Part shown: in pieces, positions 8,860 to 17,648 of the stretch
How positions within the stretch are numbered: position 1 is the stretch's first letter
Layout: each line of letters begins with the position of its first letter
DNA from: Pseudomonas cremoris
GTDB taxonomy: Bacteria; Pseudomonadota; Gammaproteobacteria; Pseudomonadales; Pseudomonadaceae
Direction of reading: 5' to 3'
Assembly: GCF_014230465.1 (NCBI RefSeq)
Contig: NZ_JAAXCY010000008.1
Span: 62,001 to 126,000, forward strand
DNA: 64,000 nucleotides
Notes under the pieces: model-generated
Told to the model about the DNA's origin: nothing
What the model saw: only the letters and a program-made list of their open reading frames with translations
Databases searched by the model: none
Translations under genes and position numbers: made by a program

Positions 8860-9327
8860 TTACGACTGAGCGCGAGCCTGGTTACGCAGGGCTTTCACTT
8901 GATCGTGATTGCGTTGCGCACCGTGGAACTGACGCTCTACCAGGTCACGGATACCCAGCAGGTTGTGCTTGTTGATCTTCTCGATCGCTTCCTTATAGGC
9001 CTTCAGGGCGTGGTCTTCACCGCGCTCGGCTTCGTTCAGCACCGCTTCTTCGTCTTTACCGGTGACCAGCGACTTCACGTCGACCCAGCCACGGTGCAAG
9101 GCACCGGCCACGCTGCCGGACTCTTCCGGATCGCCGCCCAAGGCACGTACAGCGGTTTGCAGCTCGGCAGCAGCGGTTGCACAGTCGGCCGAGCGCTTGA
9201 CGAACAACGCCTTGAGCTCTGGATGCTTGATATCTTCAGCACAGGTGGCGAAACCTTTCTGGCCGTCTTTGCTGGTCTCGATCAGGTCGTTGAGTACGGA
9301 GATCGATTCTTTATTGATGTCAGTCAT
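8860..9327 (-). CDS. PA2169/DUF2383 family four-helix-bundle protein
   Basis: The 155-residue protein is almost wholly helical and matches the DUF2383 (PA2169) pattern: an N-terminal SVLNDLIETSKDGQKGFATCAEDI helix, FVKRSADCATAAAELQ, RGWVDVKSLVTGKDE and HALKAYKEA. The fold is ferritin-like, and Glu/His pairs are present, but metal binding is not shown. The family is linked with stationary-phase and anaerobic stress in Pseudomonas. An AAGGAA ribosome site precedes the ATG. Monocistronic. Confidence 0.88.
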   Translation of the reverse strand: MTDINKESISVLNDLIETSKDGQKGFATCAEDIKHPELKALFVKRSADCATAAAELQTAVRALGGDPEESGSVAGALHRGWVDVKSLVTGKDEEAVLNEAERGEDHALKAYKEAIEKINKHNLLGIRDLVERQFHGAQRNHDQVKALRNQARAQS

Positions 9328-9532
9328 TTTCTAATTCCTTGTGCGGGTTAAGAAGGTTGTCTTAATGATTGCAGCGCCCGTGCCAAGTTTTAGAAAACAT
9401 TATTTTCCTTATTTATCAGCAACTTAATAATTATTGAACCATCTGTATGTACGTTATTTGCATGATCTGTCATTTGGCCTTCATGCAGAATGCCTGTATT
9501 TTCCAAGGCCTCGACTCAATCGCTTGAAGCCC

Positions 9533-9769
9533 ATGAACCCGGAAAAACTCGAACTGCTGATCACCCGCGAAATGCCCTTCGGCAAGTACAAGGGAAGGAT
9601 CATCGCCGACCTGCCCGGCCCCTACCTGAATTGGTTCGCCCGTGAAGGGTTTCCCCACGGTGAACTGGGCGGCCTGCTGGCACTGATGCAGGAAATCGAC
9701 CACAACGGCCTGTCTGAACTGCTCGAACCGCTGCGTGTAAAACACGGTAAACCTGCCCCTCGCCATTAA
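9533..9769 (+). CDS. DUF3820 family protein
   Basis: A 78-residue protein with the family core EMPFGKYKGRIIADLPGPYLNWFAREGFPHGELG. DUF3820 members are sometimes annotated as putative quorum-sensing-regulated virulence factors; no function is proven here. The ATG at 9533 places the domain right at the N-terminus, whereas the 33 upstream codons look like untranslated DNA. Only 10 nt separate it from the PLP enzyme downstream, so the two are probably one transcript. Confidence 0.85.
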   Translation: MNPEKLELLITREMPFGKYKGRIIADLPGPYLNWFAREGFPHGELGGLLALMQEIDHNGLSELLEPLRVKHGKPAPRH

Positions 9770-9779
9770 GAGCCTCGCC

Positions 9780-10955
9780 ATGCCAAGGAATGCTGATAAC
9801 GAACGCCACTGGCACGCCATCGCACAGCGCTATGAGCTGGAGCCCGGTCCGATCAACCTGGAAAACGGCTACTTCGGGCGCATGAGCCGTGCTGTGCGCG
9901 CTCAGTACCTGGAGTACGTGGCGTTTATCAACCGCAGCAACTCGCTGTATGTGCGTCAGCGTTTCGAAACAGGCGAAAACGTCGAGATCCGTCGCCAACT
10001 GGCCGAACTGATCGACGTCGACCCCGAGGCGGTCGCCTTCACCCGCAACGCCACCGAAGCCTTGCAGTCGCTGATCCGTAACTACAACCGCCTGCAGCCG
10101 GGCGACCAAGTATTGATCAGCGACCTGGAGTACGACACGGTCAAAGGCGCCATGCGCTGGTTGGCTGGCGTGCGAGGGGTGGAGGTGATCGAACTGTCCC
10201 ACACACACCCGGCCACTTTCGACAGCCTGCTGCAAACCTATCGCGATGCATTTGAGCAATACCCCCGCCTCAAGCTGATGGCGTTGACCCACGTCACCCA
10301 TCGCACCGGCCTGGTGATGCCGGTCGAGGCGATTGCCAAAGCGGCGCGCGCGCATGATGTCGATGTGGTCCTCGATGGCGCTCACGCCCTGGGCCAGATC
10401 GAGTTCAGCCTCGCCGAGCTGGGCATCCAGTTTGCTGGCTTCAACCTGCACAAGTGGATCGGTGCACCGCTGACCCTGGGCTTTTTGTATATCGCCCCTG
10501 AGCGCCTGGCCGATATCGACCCGGACATGGGCGAGTTTCACTATCCCCTTACGGACGTGCGCGCCCGCACGTCCTACAGCACGCCGAACTTCCCGGCGCT
10601 GATGACCTTGCCACTGGTGTTTGAAGAACACCGCGACTTGGGTGGTTCGGCAGCCAAAGGGGCACGGGTGAATTACCTGCGCAATCTTTGGGCAAGCCAG
10701 GTGCGCTCGTTGCCCGGGATTGAGGTGCTGACGTCGGATGATCCAAGGCTGTATTGCGGGATCACGGCGTTCACGTTTGCAGGACGAGATCAGCAGGTGA
10801 TGGCAGATCGACTGCTCAAGGACTTCAACCTGTTCACCACCACGCGTACCGGCGCAGCGTTTGGTACCTGTATTCGGGTGACGCCGGGGTTGGTGACGTC
10901 AGCGGCGGATATCGGTGTGTTGGTCAACGCCATTACCGAACTGAACGCAGATTAA
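9780..10955 (+). CDS. Class V aminotransferase-fold PLP-dependent enzyme
   Basis: The 391-residue protein has the isopenicillin-N-epimerase/cysteine-desulfurase-type fold. Visible landmarks are FTRNATEALQSLIRNY (cofactor phosphate-binding turn), VLDGAHALGQIEFSL (Asp contacting the pyridine nitrogen) and FAGFNLHKWIGAPLTLGFLY with the PLP-binding lysine. No desulfurase-type active-site cysteine loop is obvious, so epimerase or lyase chemistry is more likely than NifS activity. Substrate unknown. A REPIN follows its stop. Confidence 0.85.
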   Translation: MPRNADNERHWHAIAQRYELEPGPINLENGYFGRMSRAVRAQYLEYVAFINRSNSLYVRQRFETGENVEIRRQLAELIDVDPEAVAFTRNATEALQSLIRNYNRLQPGDQVLISDLEYDTVKGAMRWLAGVRGVEVIELSHTHPATFDSLLQTYRDAFEQYPRLKLMALTHVTHRTGLVMPVEAIAKAARAHDVDVVLDGAHALGQIEFSLAELGIQFAGFNLHKWIGAPLTLGFLYIAPERLADIDPDMGEFHYPLTDVRARTSYSTPNFPALMTLPLVFEEHRDLGGSAAKGARVNYLRNLWASQVRSLPGIEVLTSDDPRLYCGITAFTFAGRDQQVMADRLLKDFNLFTTTRTGAAFGTCIRVTPGLVTSAADIGVLVNAITELNAD

Positions 10956-10958
10956 AAA

Positions 10959-11048
10959 TGTGGGAGCTGGCTTGCTTGCGAAAGCGGTGGTTCAGTTGAC
11001 TCATCTGGTGACTGATACACCGCTTTCGCGAGCAAGCCCGCTCCCACA
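10959..11048. repeat. REPIN 4, diverged left arm
   Basis: REP doublet whose left arm reads GAGCTGGCTTGCTTGCG instead of the consensus GAGCGGGCTTGCTCGCG, so the hairpin has mismatches. It lies between the PLP enzyme and eda. Confidence 0.9.
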
Positions 11049-11083
11049 TTTGATCGGCGTGCAATTCAAGGTTTTCTGCAGGC

Positions 11084-11116
11084 AAAAAAAAGCGGCACAC
11101 CGACCAAGTGCGCCGC
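11084..11116 (-). terminator. Intrinsic terminator of zwf-pgl-eda
   Basis: On the minus strand a 9-bp stem (GCGGCGCAC / GTGTGCCGC, one G-U pair) is followed by eight U residues. It lies 44 nt past the eda stop. Confidence 0.9.
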
Positions 11117-11159
11117 AAAAATGCCGTTAAGCACAGCAACAACGATTCGTTAAATCAGA

Positions 11160-11825
11160 TCAGTCCAGCAGCGCCAGCGCCTCGGCGGTGACTTCCTGGA
11201 TACGGCCCCAGTCGCCGTTCTTGACCCATTCCGGGTCGAGCATCCAGCTACCGCCCACGCACATTACGTTTTTCAACGCCATGTAGCTCTTGATGTTCGC
11301 CGGGCCAACGCCGCCGGTTGGGCAGAATTTCACTTCGCCAAACGGGCCGCCCAGCGCCTTGATCGCCGCCACGCCGCCGCTGACTTCAGCCGGGAACAAC
11401 TTGAACCGGCGATACCCCAGACCGTAGCCTTCCATGATGCCCGAGGCATTGCTGATGCCAGGCAGCAGCGGGATCGGGCTGTGTACCGAGGCTTCCAGCA
11501 GGTCGCGGGTAATGCCCGGGGTGACGATAAACTGCGAACCGGCCACTTCGGCTGCTTCGAGCATATGACGGTCCAGCACGGTACCGGCACCGGTGCACAG
11601 TTCCGGGCGTTGCTCGCGCAATACCTGGATGGCCTTGAGGCCGAACTGCGAACGCAGGGTCACTTCCAATGCAGTCAAACCACCCGCGGCCAGGGCATCG
11701 GCCAGCGGCAGGATGTCCTGTTCGCGGGCGATGGTGATCACCGGCAGGATCCGCGCCTTGGCGCAGAGGCTGTCGATCAGGGCAACTTTGTCCGCCATGG
11801 ACACGGTCGGCTGGGGGCTGTTCAT
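11160..11825 (-). CDS. eda: KDPG aldolase (Entner-Doudoroff)
   Basis: The 221-residue enzyme splits 2-keto-3-deoxy-6-phosphogluconate to pyruvate and glyceraldehyde-3-phosphate. Seen: PVITIAREQDILPLADAL, EVTLRS with the catalytic glutamate, GAGTVLD, FIVTPGI, and YRRFKLFPAE with the Schiff-base lysine, then FCPTGGV. The ATG at 11825 has AAGGAT 8 nt upstream and the start matches P. putida Eda; an earlier ATG at 11846 overlaps the pgl stop as ATGA and is an alternative. Last gene of zwf-pgl-eda. Confidence 0.94.
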   Translation of the reverse strand: MNSPQPTVSMADKVALIDSLCAKARILPVITIAREQDILPLADALAAGGLTALEVTLRSQFGLKAIQVLREQRPELCTGAGTVLDRHMLEAAEVAGSQFIVTPGITRDLLEASVHSPIPLLPGISNASGIMEGYGLGYRRFKLFPAEVSGGVAAIKALGGPFGEVKFCPTGGVGPANIKSYMALKNVMCVGGSWMLDPEWVKNGDWGRIQEVTAEALALLD

Positions 11826-11842
11826 AGCGGCTGATCCTTGGC

Positions 11843-12556
11843 TCATGGGCACCAGTAAATCTCTAATGTAGGTTGCAAAAACGCGCGAATCGGCATGGCA
11901 GCGACGTCATCACTGGCCAGCGCGGCGCTCAAGGTGGTCAATTTCGAACTGCCGGAAATCGACAGCACGGTGTAGTTCGCCGAGGCCAACAGCGCGCGAC
12001 TCATGGTCAGGCGCTGGTGCGGCACGGTCGGTGCCAGCATCGGCCAGCAACGGCGGGTACCGTGCGGCTGCAGGGCTTCGGTCAGGTTTGGGCTGTTGGG
12101 GAACAGCGATGCGGTGTGACCGTCATCGCCCATGCCCAGTACCAGCACATCAATCGTCGGCAACTCCGCGAGCAAGCGATCAGCCTGCTCGGCCGCCTCT
12201 TCAAGGTTGGCGGCGGCGCTATACAGGCTGAGGAACTTCGCCTTGGCTGCCGGGCCTTGCAGCAAGTGCTGCTTCAACAGGCCTGCATTGCTGTCGGCGT
12301 GCTCCACCGGCACCCAGCGTTCGTCGGCCAGGGTAATGGTCACCTTGGACCAGTCCAGGCCTTGCTTGGCCAGGTTCTGGAAAAATGCCACGGGGCTGCG
12401 GCCACCGGACACCACCAACGTCGCTTCGCCACGGGCGCTGATGGCTGTGCGCAGTTGCTCGGCCACGTCATTGGCCAAGCCTTCGGCCAGCAGCACCGGC
12501 GTGCGGTACTCATGGGGTGTTACGCCCTGAGGCAGTTTCAAATCAGATATCGCCAT
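11843..12556 (-). CDS. pgl: 6-phosphogluconolactonase
   Basis: This 237-residue enzyme hydrolyses 6-phosphogluconolactone to 6-phosphogluconate. Family motifs are [18 protein letters not shown] and [13 protein letters not shown], the last carrying the catalytic acid and histidine. The ATG at 12556 overlaps the zwf coding end by 14 nt, which implies translational coupling; five further in-frame codons upstream are unlikely to be used. Middle gene of zwf-pgl-eda. Confidence 0.93.
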   Translation of the reverse strand: MAISDLKLPQGVTPHEYRTPVLLAEGLANDVAEQLRTAISARGEATLVVSGGRSPVAFFQNLAKQGLDWSKVTITLADERWVPVEHADSNAGLLKQHLLQGPAAKAKFLSLYSAAANLEEAAEQADRLLAELPTIDVLVLGMGDDGHTASLFPNSPNLTEALQPHGTRRCWPMLAPTVPHQRLTMSRALLASANYTVLSISGSSKLTTLSAALASDDVAAMPIRAFLQPTLEIYWCP

Positions 12557-14009
12557 ACCACGACCTCCCATCCCGCGTGATCAGTGCAATGGAGCTCATC
12601 GGCCCCCAGGAACCCGCCGCATACGGCTTGGGTGCATCACCGGATTTTTTCCACCCGGCGATCAACTGGTCACACCATTTCCACGCGGCTTCGATTTCAT
12701 CTTTACGCACAAACAGGTTCTGATTGCCGCGCATCACTTCCAACAACAACCGCTCGTACGCATCGGGGATCCGCGCGCTGCGATAGGTGTCGGAAAAATT
12801 CAGTTGCAGCGGACCGCTGCGCAGTTGCATGCCCTTGTCCAGGCCCTGCTCCTTGGTCATCACGCGCAAGGAAATACCTTCGTCCGGCTGCAGGCGGATG
12901 ATCAGTTTGTTGCTGATCTGCAAGCGCTGCTCGGGAGCGAAGATGTAGTGGGACGGTTCCTTGAAGTGGATGACGATCTGCGACAGCTTTTGCGGCATGC
13001 GCTTGCCGGTACGCAGGTAGAACGGCACCCCGGCCCAACGCCAGTTGCGGATATCGGCACGCAGGGCGACGAAGGTCTCGGTGTCGCTCTGGGTGTTGGA
13101 GTTATCTTCTTCCAGGTAACCCGGCACGGCTTTACCCGCGCTGTAGCCGGCGATGTACTGGCCGCGCACCACCTGGGTAGTCAAGCCTTCCGGGCTGATC
13201 GGCGCCAGGGCCTTGAGCACCTTGACCTTCTCGTCGCGGATGCTGTCGGCGGACAGGTCGGCCGGCGGGTCCATGGCGATCAGGCAAAGCAGTTGCAGCA
13301 GGTGATTCTGGATCATGTCCCGCAGCTGACCGGCCTTGTCGAAATAGCCCCAACGGCCTTCGATCCCGACCTGCTCGGCCACGGTGATTTCCACGTGGGA
13401 AATGTAATGCTGGTTCCACTGGGTTTCGAACAGGCTGTTGGCAAAACGCAGGGCGATCAGGTTCTGGACGGTCTCTTTGCCCAGGTAGTGGTCGATGCGA
13501 TAGGTACGGTTCTCCGGGAAGAACTGCGCCACGGCGTCGTTGACCTTGCGCGAGGATTCCAGGTCCGAACCGATGGGTTTTTCCAGCACGACGCGGGTGT
13601 TTTCCGCCAGGCCAACCTTGGCCAGGTTCTCGCAAATCGCCCCATACACCGCAGCCGGTGTAGCAAAGTAGGCGATCAGGGTCGGTGCAGTACCGGCAAT
13701 TTCCGCCAGGGCGGCATAGTCGTCAGCATTTTTGAAATCGACGTGTACGTAGGTCAAACGAGCCAGGAAGCGCTGGGCAATGGCTTCGTCCAGCTCTTTG
13801 CCGACGTACTTGCGCAACTCTTTTTCGATATGGGCCACGTGCTCCTGCGCGGAACCGGCCTCACGGGCCAGGGCCAGGATACGGGTGTCGTCGTGCAGAA
13901 GCCCGGCGCCATCGAGTTGATAGAGGGCAGGAAATAACTTGCGCAGCGCCAGATCACCCAAGGCGCCAAACAGGGCAAAGGTGCAGGGTTCTACGGTTAT
14001 CGAAGGCAT
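12543..14009 (-). CDS. zwf: Glucose-6-phosphate 1-dehydrogenase
   Basis: The 488-residue enzyme oxidises glucose-6-phosphate with NAD(P)+ to the lactone, the entry to the Entner-Doudoroff route. Motifs: [16 protein letters not shown] (residues 14-29, dinucleotide binding), EKPIG (143-147), and RIDHYLGKE (171-179), the substrate-binding and catalytic signature. Length is normal. First gene of an overlapping operon with pgl and eda, divergent from hexR, its known repressor in Pseudomonas. A likely HexR operator and a Crc/Hfq-type motif lie upstream. Confidence 0.96.
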   Translation of the reverse strand: MPSITVEPCTFALFGALGDLALRKLFPALYQLDGAGLLHDDTRILALAREAGSAQEHVAHIEKELRKYVGKELDEAIAQRFLARLTYVHVDFKNADDYAALAEIAGTAPTLIAYFATPAAVYGAICENLAKVGLAENTRVVLEKPIGSDLESSRKVNDAVAQFFPENRTYRIDHYLGKETVQNLIALRFANSLFETQWNQHYISHVEITVAEQVGIEGRWGYFDKAGQLRDMIQNHLLQLLCLIAMDPPADLSADSIRDEKVKVLKALAPISPEGLTTQVVRGQYIAGYSAGKAVPGYLEEDNSNTQSDTETFVALRADIRNWRWAGVPFYLRTGKRMPQKLSQIVIHFKEPSHYIFAPEQRLQISNKLIIRLQPDEGISLRVMTKEQGLDKGMQLRSGPLQLNFSDTYRSARIPDAYERLLLEVMRGNQNLFVRKDEIEAAWKWCDQLIAGWKKSGDAPKPYAAGSWGPMSSIALITRDGRSWYGDI

Positions 14010-14014
14010 GATGT

Positions 14015-14022
14015 TTGTTCTT
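14015..14022 (-). promoter_or_regulatory. Candidate Crc/Hfq CA motif, zwf
   Basis: AAGAACAA on the minus strand, ending 5 nt before the zwf ATG where the ribosome binds, fits AANAANAA. Confidence 0.5.
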
Positions 14023-14074
14023 TTATCAAGTTAAGCTACAAATACCTTTTTTCAAGGCATCACTCAAGGAAAAA

Positions 14075-14090
14075 TGTAGTAATAACCACA
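14075..14090. promoter_or_regulatory. Candidate HexR operator
   Basis: An imperfect inverted repeat TGTAGT-AATA-ACCACA in the 210-bp hexR/zwf divergent region. HexR recognises TGTARTNNNAYTACA-like or TTGT-N7/8-ACAA palindromes; the outer bases fit, but the spacing is one or two bases longer than those consensuses. Position between the divergent genes supports control of both. Confidence 0.45.
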
Positions 14091-14219
14091 ACATTTTCCC
14101 GAAATACGCATTCCGAGTGGTGGTGTTCAGCTACCCTCAGTAGGATAGGCCACCGCAAAAGACCACTGGTCGATTGGTTGCCACCCCCTATTTGCATCGT
14201 CGCCCGAAGGAAAGACTGA

Positions 14220-15089
14220 ATGGACCGCGTGCGAAATCTTCTGGAACAGATCCAGAACCGCCTCGAAGAATTGAACAAGGCCGAGAAAAAAGTCGCCGAG
14301 GTCATCCTGCTCAACCCGCAGCAGGCGACCCGCTTCTCAATCGCCGCCCTCGCCCAAGCCGCCTCGGTCAGTGAACCGACGGTCAACCGTTTCTGCCGTT
14401 CGTTCGGCGTCAGCGGTTACCCTGAACTGAAATTGCAATTGGCGCAAAGCCTGGCCAGTGGCGCGGCGTACGTCAGCCGCGCCGTGGAAGCCGATGATAA
14501 CCCCGAGGCCTACACCCAGAAGATCTTTGGGAGCGCCATTGCCTCCCTGGACAGCGCCTGCCAGGCCCTGGACCCGGCCCTGATCAGCAAGGCCGTGGAC
14601 TTGCTGATCCAGGCGCGGCAGATCCACTTCTTCGGCCTGGGCGCCTCAGCGCCGGTGGCCATGGACGCACTGCACAAGTTCTTCCGTTTTAACCTGGCCG
14701 TCACCGCCCATGCCGACGTGCTGATGCAGCGCATGATCGCCTCGGTGGCCCACACGGGTGAGTTGTTTGTGATCATTTCCTACACGGGACGTACCCGTGA
14801 GCTGGTGGAAGTGGCGCGTATCGCCCGCAGCAACGGTGCCTCGGTACTGGGCGTGACGGCTGAGAACTCGCCGTTGGCCAAGGCCAGTACCGTAAGCCTG
14901 AACATTCCATTGCCGGAAGACACCGACATCTATATGCCGATGACCTCGCGGATCATCCAGCTGACGGTGCTGGACGTGTTGGCGACCGGCATGACTTTGC
15001 GCCGCGGGGTGGATTTCCAGCCGCATTTGCGCAAGATCAAAGAGAGCTTGAATGACAGCCGGTATCCGGTGGGGGATGAGTTTAACTAG
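14220..15089 (+). CDS. hexR: HexR family transcriptional repressor of glucose genes
   Basis: The 289-residue regulator has an RpiR-type helix-turn-helix at about 1-77 ([24 protein letters not shown]) and a SIS sugar-phosphate-binding domain at about 128-260 ([35 protein letters not shown]). HexR senses KDPG and represses zwf-pgl-eda and edd-type operons in Pseudomonas. The gene is divergent from zwf, its expected target, with a shared 210-bp control region. An AAGGAAAG ribosome site precedes the ATG. Confidence 0.95.
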   Translation: MDRVRNLLEQIQNRLEELNKAEKKVAEVILLNPQQATRFSIAALAQAASVSEPTVNRFCRSFGVSGYPELKLQLAQSLASGAAYVSRAVEADDNPEAYTQKIFGSAIASLDSACQALDPALISKAVDLLIQARQIHFFGLGASAPVAMDALHKFFRFNLAVTAHADVLMQRMIASVAHTGELFVIISYTGRTRELVEVARIARSNGASVLGVTAENSPLAKASTVSLNIPLPEDTDIYMPMTSRIIQLTVLDVLATGMTLRRGVDFQPHLRKIKESLNDSRYPVGDEFN

Positions 15090-15118
15090 CAGGCACCTAC
15101 GCCAGCAGTACGGGCCCT

Positions 15119-15200
15119 TTCGCGAGCAAGCCCGCTCCCACATTCGACTGCATTCTCATGCTGGAACTCGGTCGCATGTGGGAGCGGGCTTGCTCGCGAA
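15119..15200. repeat. REPIN 5, reversed arm order
   Basis: Both REP arms are present but in the opposite order: TTCGCGAGCAAGCCCGCTCC first and its complement second. It separates the converging hexR and mutarotase genes. Confidence 0.93.
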
Positions 15201-15219
15201 GAGGCCCGACGCATCACCG

Positions 15220-16065
15220 CTATACCCCTGCCCGAGCCTGCAAACTCAAATGCGCCCTCTCCCCCGGCGCCAGGCTCGCCCCGGCCATCGCCGCTTCCAC
15301 GCACACAAACCCCGATGCCTCGTTGAAGCTCACCCCCAACAGCGGCCGGCTGCCCGGATGCCACACCACGGTGTCGGCGCTGTCGCCGGTGTCGATGCAC
15401 AGTTCGCGTTGCCAGGCGTGGTCCTTGAGCTGCAGTTCGCCGTCATGCTGGAACACCCGCTGGCAGCCACCGTCCACCCGCAGCTCACCTTCCTGCTGAC
15501 AGGTTTGGCGACTGAGCTGGTCATAACCTTGCGCCCCGTCGAGCCCAGACAGCGCTATCTCATCAACATGACCAATACGCCAATAAGCATGCAACGCATG
15601 GCTCAGCTGGCACGGCAGTTCATCCTGATGCTCGGTGCTCAGGCGCAGTTCCAGGGTTTCGCCCAGGTGCGCGTGCAGGTCGACCTGCCAGTCGCACAGC
15701 TGCAATTGCCAGTGCAGGCGCACGCCGTCGTCGTCGGTGCTGCTGTCGAGCAGTTTCCAGTCGATCAGGCGCGCCCAACCGTGGGACGGCCAGGCGTTTT
15801 CGCTGGGATGACGGCCATACCACGGCCAGCACACCGGCACGCCACCACGAATGGCACCGACCTGTGGCCACTTGGCCGCGCACCACAACCAGGGTTTTTG
15901 CCCCGTGGGCTGAAAGTGCAGCAGTTGCGCGCCCTGGCGACTGAACACCGCCTGGCACAGTGGATGGTCGATCACCAACACATCACGCATCTGAAAACGC
16001 TCCCACGCAAACACCGGTCGTTCGCGCAGGGATTTGAAAAAGCGTTGCAGCGGTTGCTCATGCAT
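15220..16065 (-). CDS. D-hexose-6-phosphate mutarotase, YeaD type
   Basis: The 281-residue aldose-1-epimerase-like enzyme interconverts alpha and beta anomers of glucose-6-phosphate. Family landmarks: GAQLLHFQP, GGVPVCWPWYGRH, SHGWARLIDW with the active-site histidine, LSHALHAYW with the second histidine, and VVWHPG near the C-terminus. The ATG at 16065 is chosen over an upstream in-frame start that falls within a repeat. It follows oprB on the same strand and probably supports zwf with the right anomer. Confidence 0.88.
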   Translation of the reverse strand: MHEQPLQRFFKSLRERPVFAWERFQMRDVLVIDHPLCQAVFSRQGAQLLHFQPTGQKPWLWCAAKWPQVGAIRGGVPVCWPWYGRHPSENAWPSHGWARLIDWKLLDSSTDDDGVRLHWQLQLCDWQVDLHAHLGETLELRLSTEHQDELPCQLSHALHAYWRIGHVDEIALSGLDGAQGYDQLSRQTCQQEGELRVDGGCQRVFQHDGELQLKDHAWQRELCIDTGDSADTVVWHPGSRPLLGVSFNEASGFVCVEAAMAGASLAPGERAHLSLQARAGV

Positions 16066-16087
16066 TTGCCACAGTCCTGAATGTCTT

Positions 16088-16126
16088 TGTGGGAGCTCCT
16101 GGATCGCAGGCGAGCCAGCTCCCACA
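16088..16126. repeat. Second-type REP hairpin
   Basis: Inverted repeat TGTGGGAGCT / AGCTCCCACA around 19 bp; its arms differ from the 14 main REPINs (AGCTCC instead of AGCGGGC). Just past the oprB terminator. Confidence 0.7.
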
Positions 16127-16148
16127 GGGAGATGTGCTCCCCTTCCCC

Positions 16149-16178
16149 AAAAAAAAGCGGATAGCCATGGCTACCCGC
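16149..16178 (-). terminator. Intrinsic terminator of oprB
   Basis: Minus-strand stem GCGGGTAGCC / GGCTATCCGC followed by eight U residues, 39 nt past the oprB stop. Confidence 0.9.
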
Positions 16179-16216
16179 AAAATGCGCACAGAGAGAAGGA
16201 GCTTATCGCAACAGAG

Positions 16217-17563
16217 TTAGAACGTAGACTGAATTTTCAGGCCCGCTACCAACGCGTTGTCGACTTCTTTCACGCCGCCTGGGTTGGCGACGTATTGCAG
16301 GTTGGGACGCACGGTCAGCCAGTTGGTGACGTGGAAACCGTAGTTGATTTCGACGTTGTACTCGGTGTTGCGCAGGGGTGCGAAACCCGATTGGTCGTAA
16401 TCGGTGAAACCGCCAGCGGCATTGATCAACTCGGCGTTTTTCTTCACGTCACTGTTGGCGTGAATCCGGGCGATGCCGATACCCACGTCATCCTTGGTAC
16501 GCGCGTCGAACGGGCCTTTGTACACCAGCATGACCGACTGGTAGTTGTCGACGAGGTTGGTGTCCTTGTCGTGGAAGGTCACGTTGGCTGCGATGTTCAG
16601 GCCGCGGGAAGCGTCGCCATTGTGAGTGGTGAGTTGTTGTTGCAGCACACCCCAGTAGCCAGTCTTGCTGCTGCGAACACGGTAGGCCGCGCCGGTGGTG
16701 CCAGCGTCACCACCGTTAACGTCTTCACGTACGTCGGCAGCATCGGCGGTGCTCTTGTAGTAACCCACACGGTATTCACCCGGCAGGCCATTGACCTTCG
16801 GCGACCAGACCAATTCCACCGGAATCACGGTGCCCTTGGTGCCGCTGCCGCTGAGCTTGAAGCCGTTGCCGTGCTCCAGCTGCGATGGGTTCTGGTTGTA
16901 GGCACCGATTTGCGCATACAGCTCAGGCGTGATGTTGTACTTCACGCGGATGGCCGCCTGGCTGACAGGCCAGTTGTACCAGGTGTTCACGTAGTTACCC
17001 ACTTGGGAACCGCAGAACGACAGGTTCTGGAAGTCGCACGGGAAGGTGTTGAAGTCTTCGCCTTCACCGAAGTAACCGAGTTTCACATCCAGCTTGTTGT
17101 CGAACATCTGGTGCTGGATCCAGAACTGGGTCAGACGCACCATGTGGCCACGGCCATCGACTTCTTGAGACGAGCTCAAGGTGCCGGCACGCGGGTCGCC
17201 AATGCGGTCATTGGAGATGTTCGCGCCATTACGGTTGGTCAGTTGGATCTTGGCCTGGGTGTTATCCCAGCCCCACAGCTTTTGCAGGTCCAGTGCTACG
17301 CCCAGACCGAACTGGTCAGCGTAACGGGCAGTTTTGTCGTTGTTGTAGCCACCGTGCAGGTTGCCACCGACTTCGCCGACGTAGTCCGCCTTGATGTCGA
17401 TACCTTGCTCGATCAGCTTGGTACGCTCGCCGCCCCAATCGCCGGTCATCCACTTGGAATCGGCGCTGAATGCATCGTCCGCCATCGCATTGGCGGACAG
17501 TACAAGGGCTGCTGCTGCTGACAGTTGGCAGATCAGCCGGGTGTTGTTGTGTTGCTTTTTCAT
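16217..17563 (-). CDS. oprB: Carbohydrate-selective porin OprB
   Basis: The 448-residue outer-membrane porin admits glucose and other sugars to the periplasm. A signal peptide ends at ANAMA (residue 28). The mature part begins with the family segment WMTGDWGGERTKLIEQGIDIKADYVGEVGGN and has the alternating beta-barrel pattern, ending in a terminal phenylalanine (LKIQSTF) used by the assembly machinery. A GAGGATG ribosome site precedes the ATG. It is the fifth gene after gtsABCD but has an 85-bp gap with its own A-rich motif and direct repeats. Confidence 0.95.
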   Translation of the reverse strand: MKKQHNNTRLICQLSAAAALVLSANAMADDAFSADSKWMTGDWGGERTKLIEQGIDIKADYVGEVGGNLHGGYNNDKTARYADQFGLGVALDLQKLWGWDNTQAKIQLTNRNGANISNDRIGDPRAGTLSSSQEVDGRGHMVRLTQFWIQHQMFDNKLDVKLGYFGEGEDFNTFPCDFQNLSFCGSQVGNYVNTWYNWPVSQAAIRVKYNITPELYAQIGAYNQNPSQLEHGNGFKLSGSGTKGTVIPVELVWSPKVNGLPGEYRVGYYKSTADAADVREDVNGGDAGTTGAAYRVRSSKTGYWGVLQQQLTTHNGDASRGLNIAANVTFHDKDTNLVDNYQSVMLVYKGPFDARTKDDVGIGIARIHANSDVKKNAELINAAGGFTDYDQSGFAPLRNTEYNVEINYGFHVTNWLTVRPNLQYVANPGGVKEVDNALVAGLKIQSTF

Positions 17564-17582
17564 CCCTACATCCTCGTCTTTA

Positions 17583-17590
17583 TTGTTATT
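17583..17590 (-). promoter_or_regulatory. Candidate Crc/Hfq CA motif, oprB
   Basis: AATAACAA on the minus strand, about 20 nt before the oprB ATG and just ahead of its ribosome site; fits AANAANAA. Confidence 0.5.
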
Positions 17591-17596
17591 AAACTG

Positions 17597-17630
17597 TTTT
17601 TATCTAACGCGGTTTACTTTTTTTATCTAA
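17597..17630 (-). repeat. Direct repeat pair upstream of oprB
   Basis: TTTTTATCTAA occurs at 17597-17607 and 17620-17630, 23 bp apart (about two helical turns), in the short gtsD-oprB gap. Possibly a pair of regulator half-sites. Confidence 0.6.
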
Positions 17631-17648
17631 AACAACAACTTATCTACT

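Noticed and set aside
14010..14219. P. putida-type HexR site TTGT-N7/8-ACAA
   Set aside because: TTGT and ACAA occur, but not with 7 or 8 bp between; the dyad at 14075-14090 is a better but imperfect candidate.
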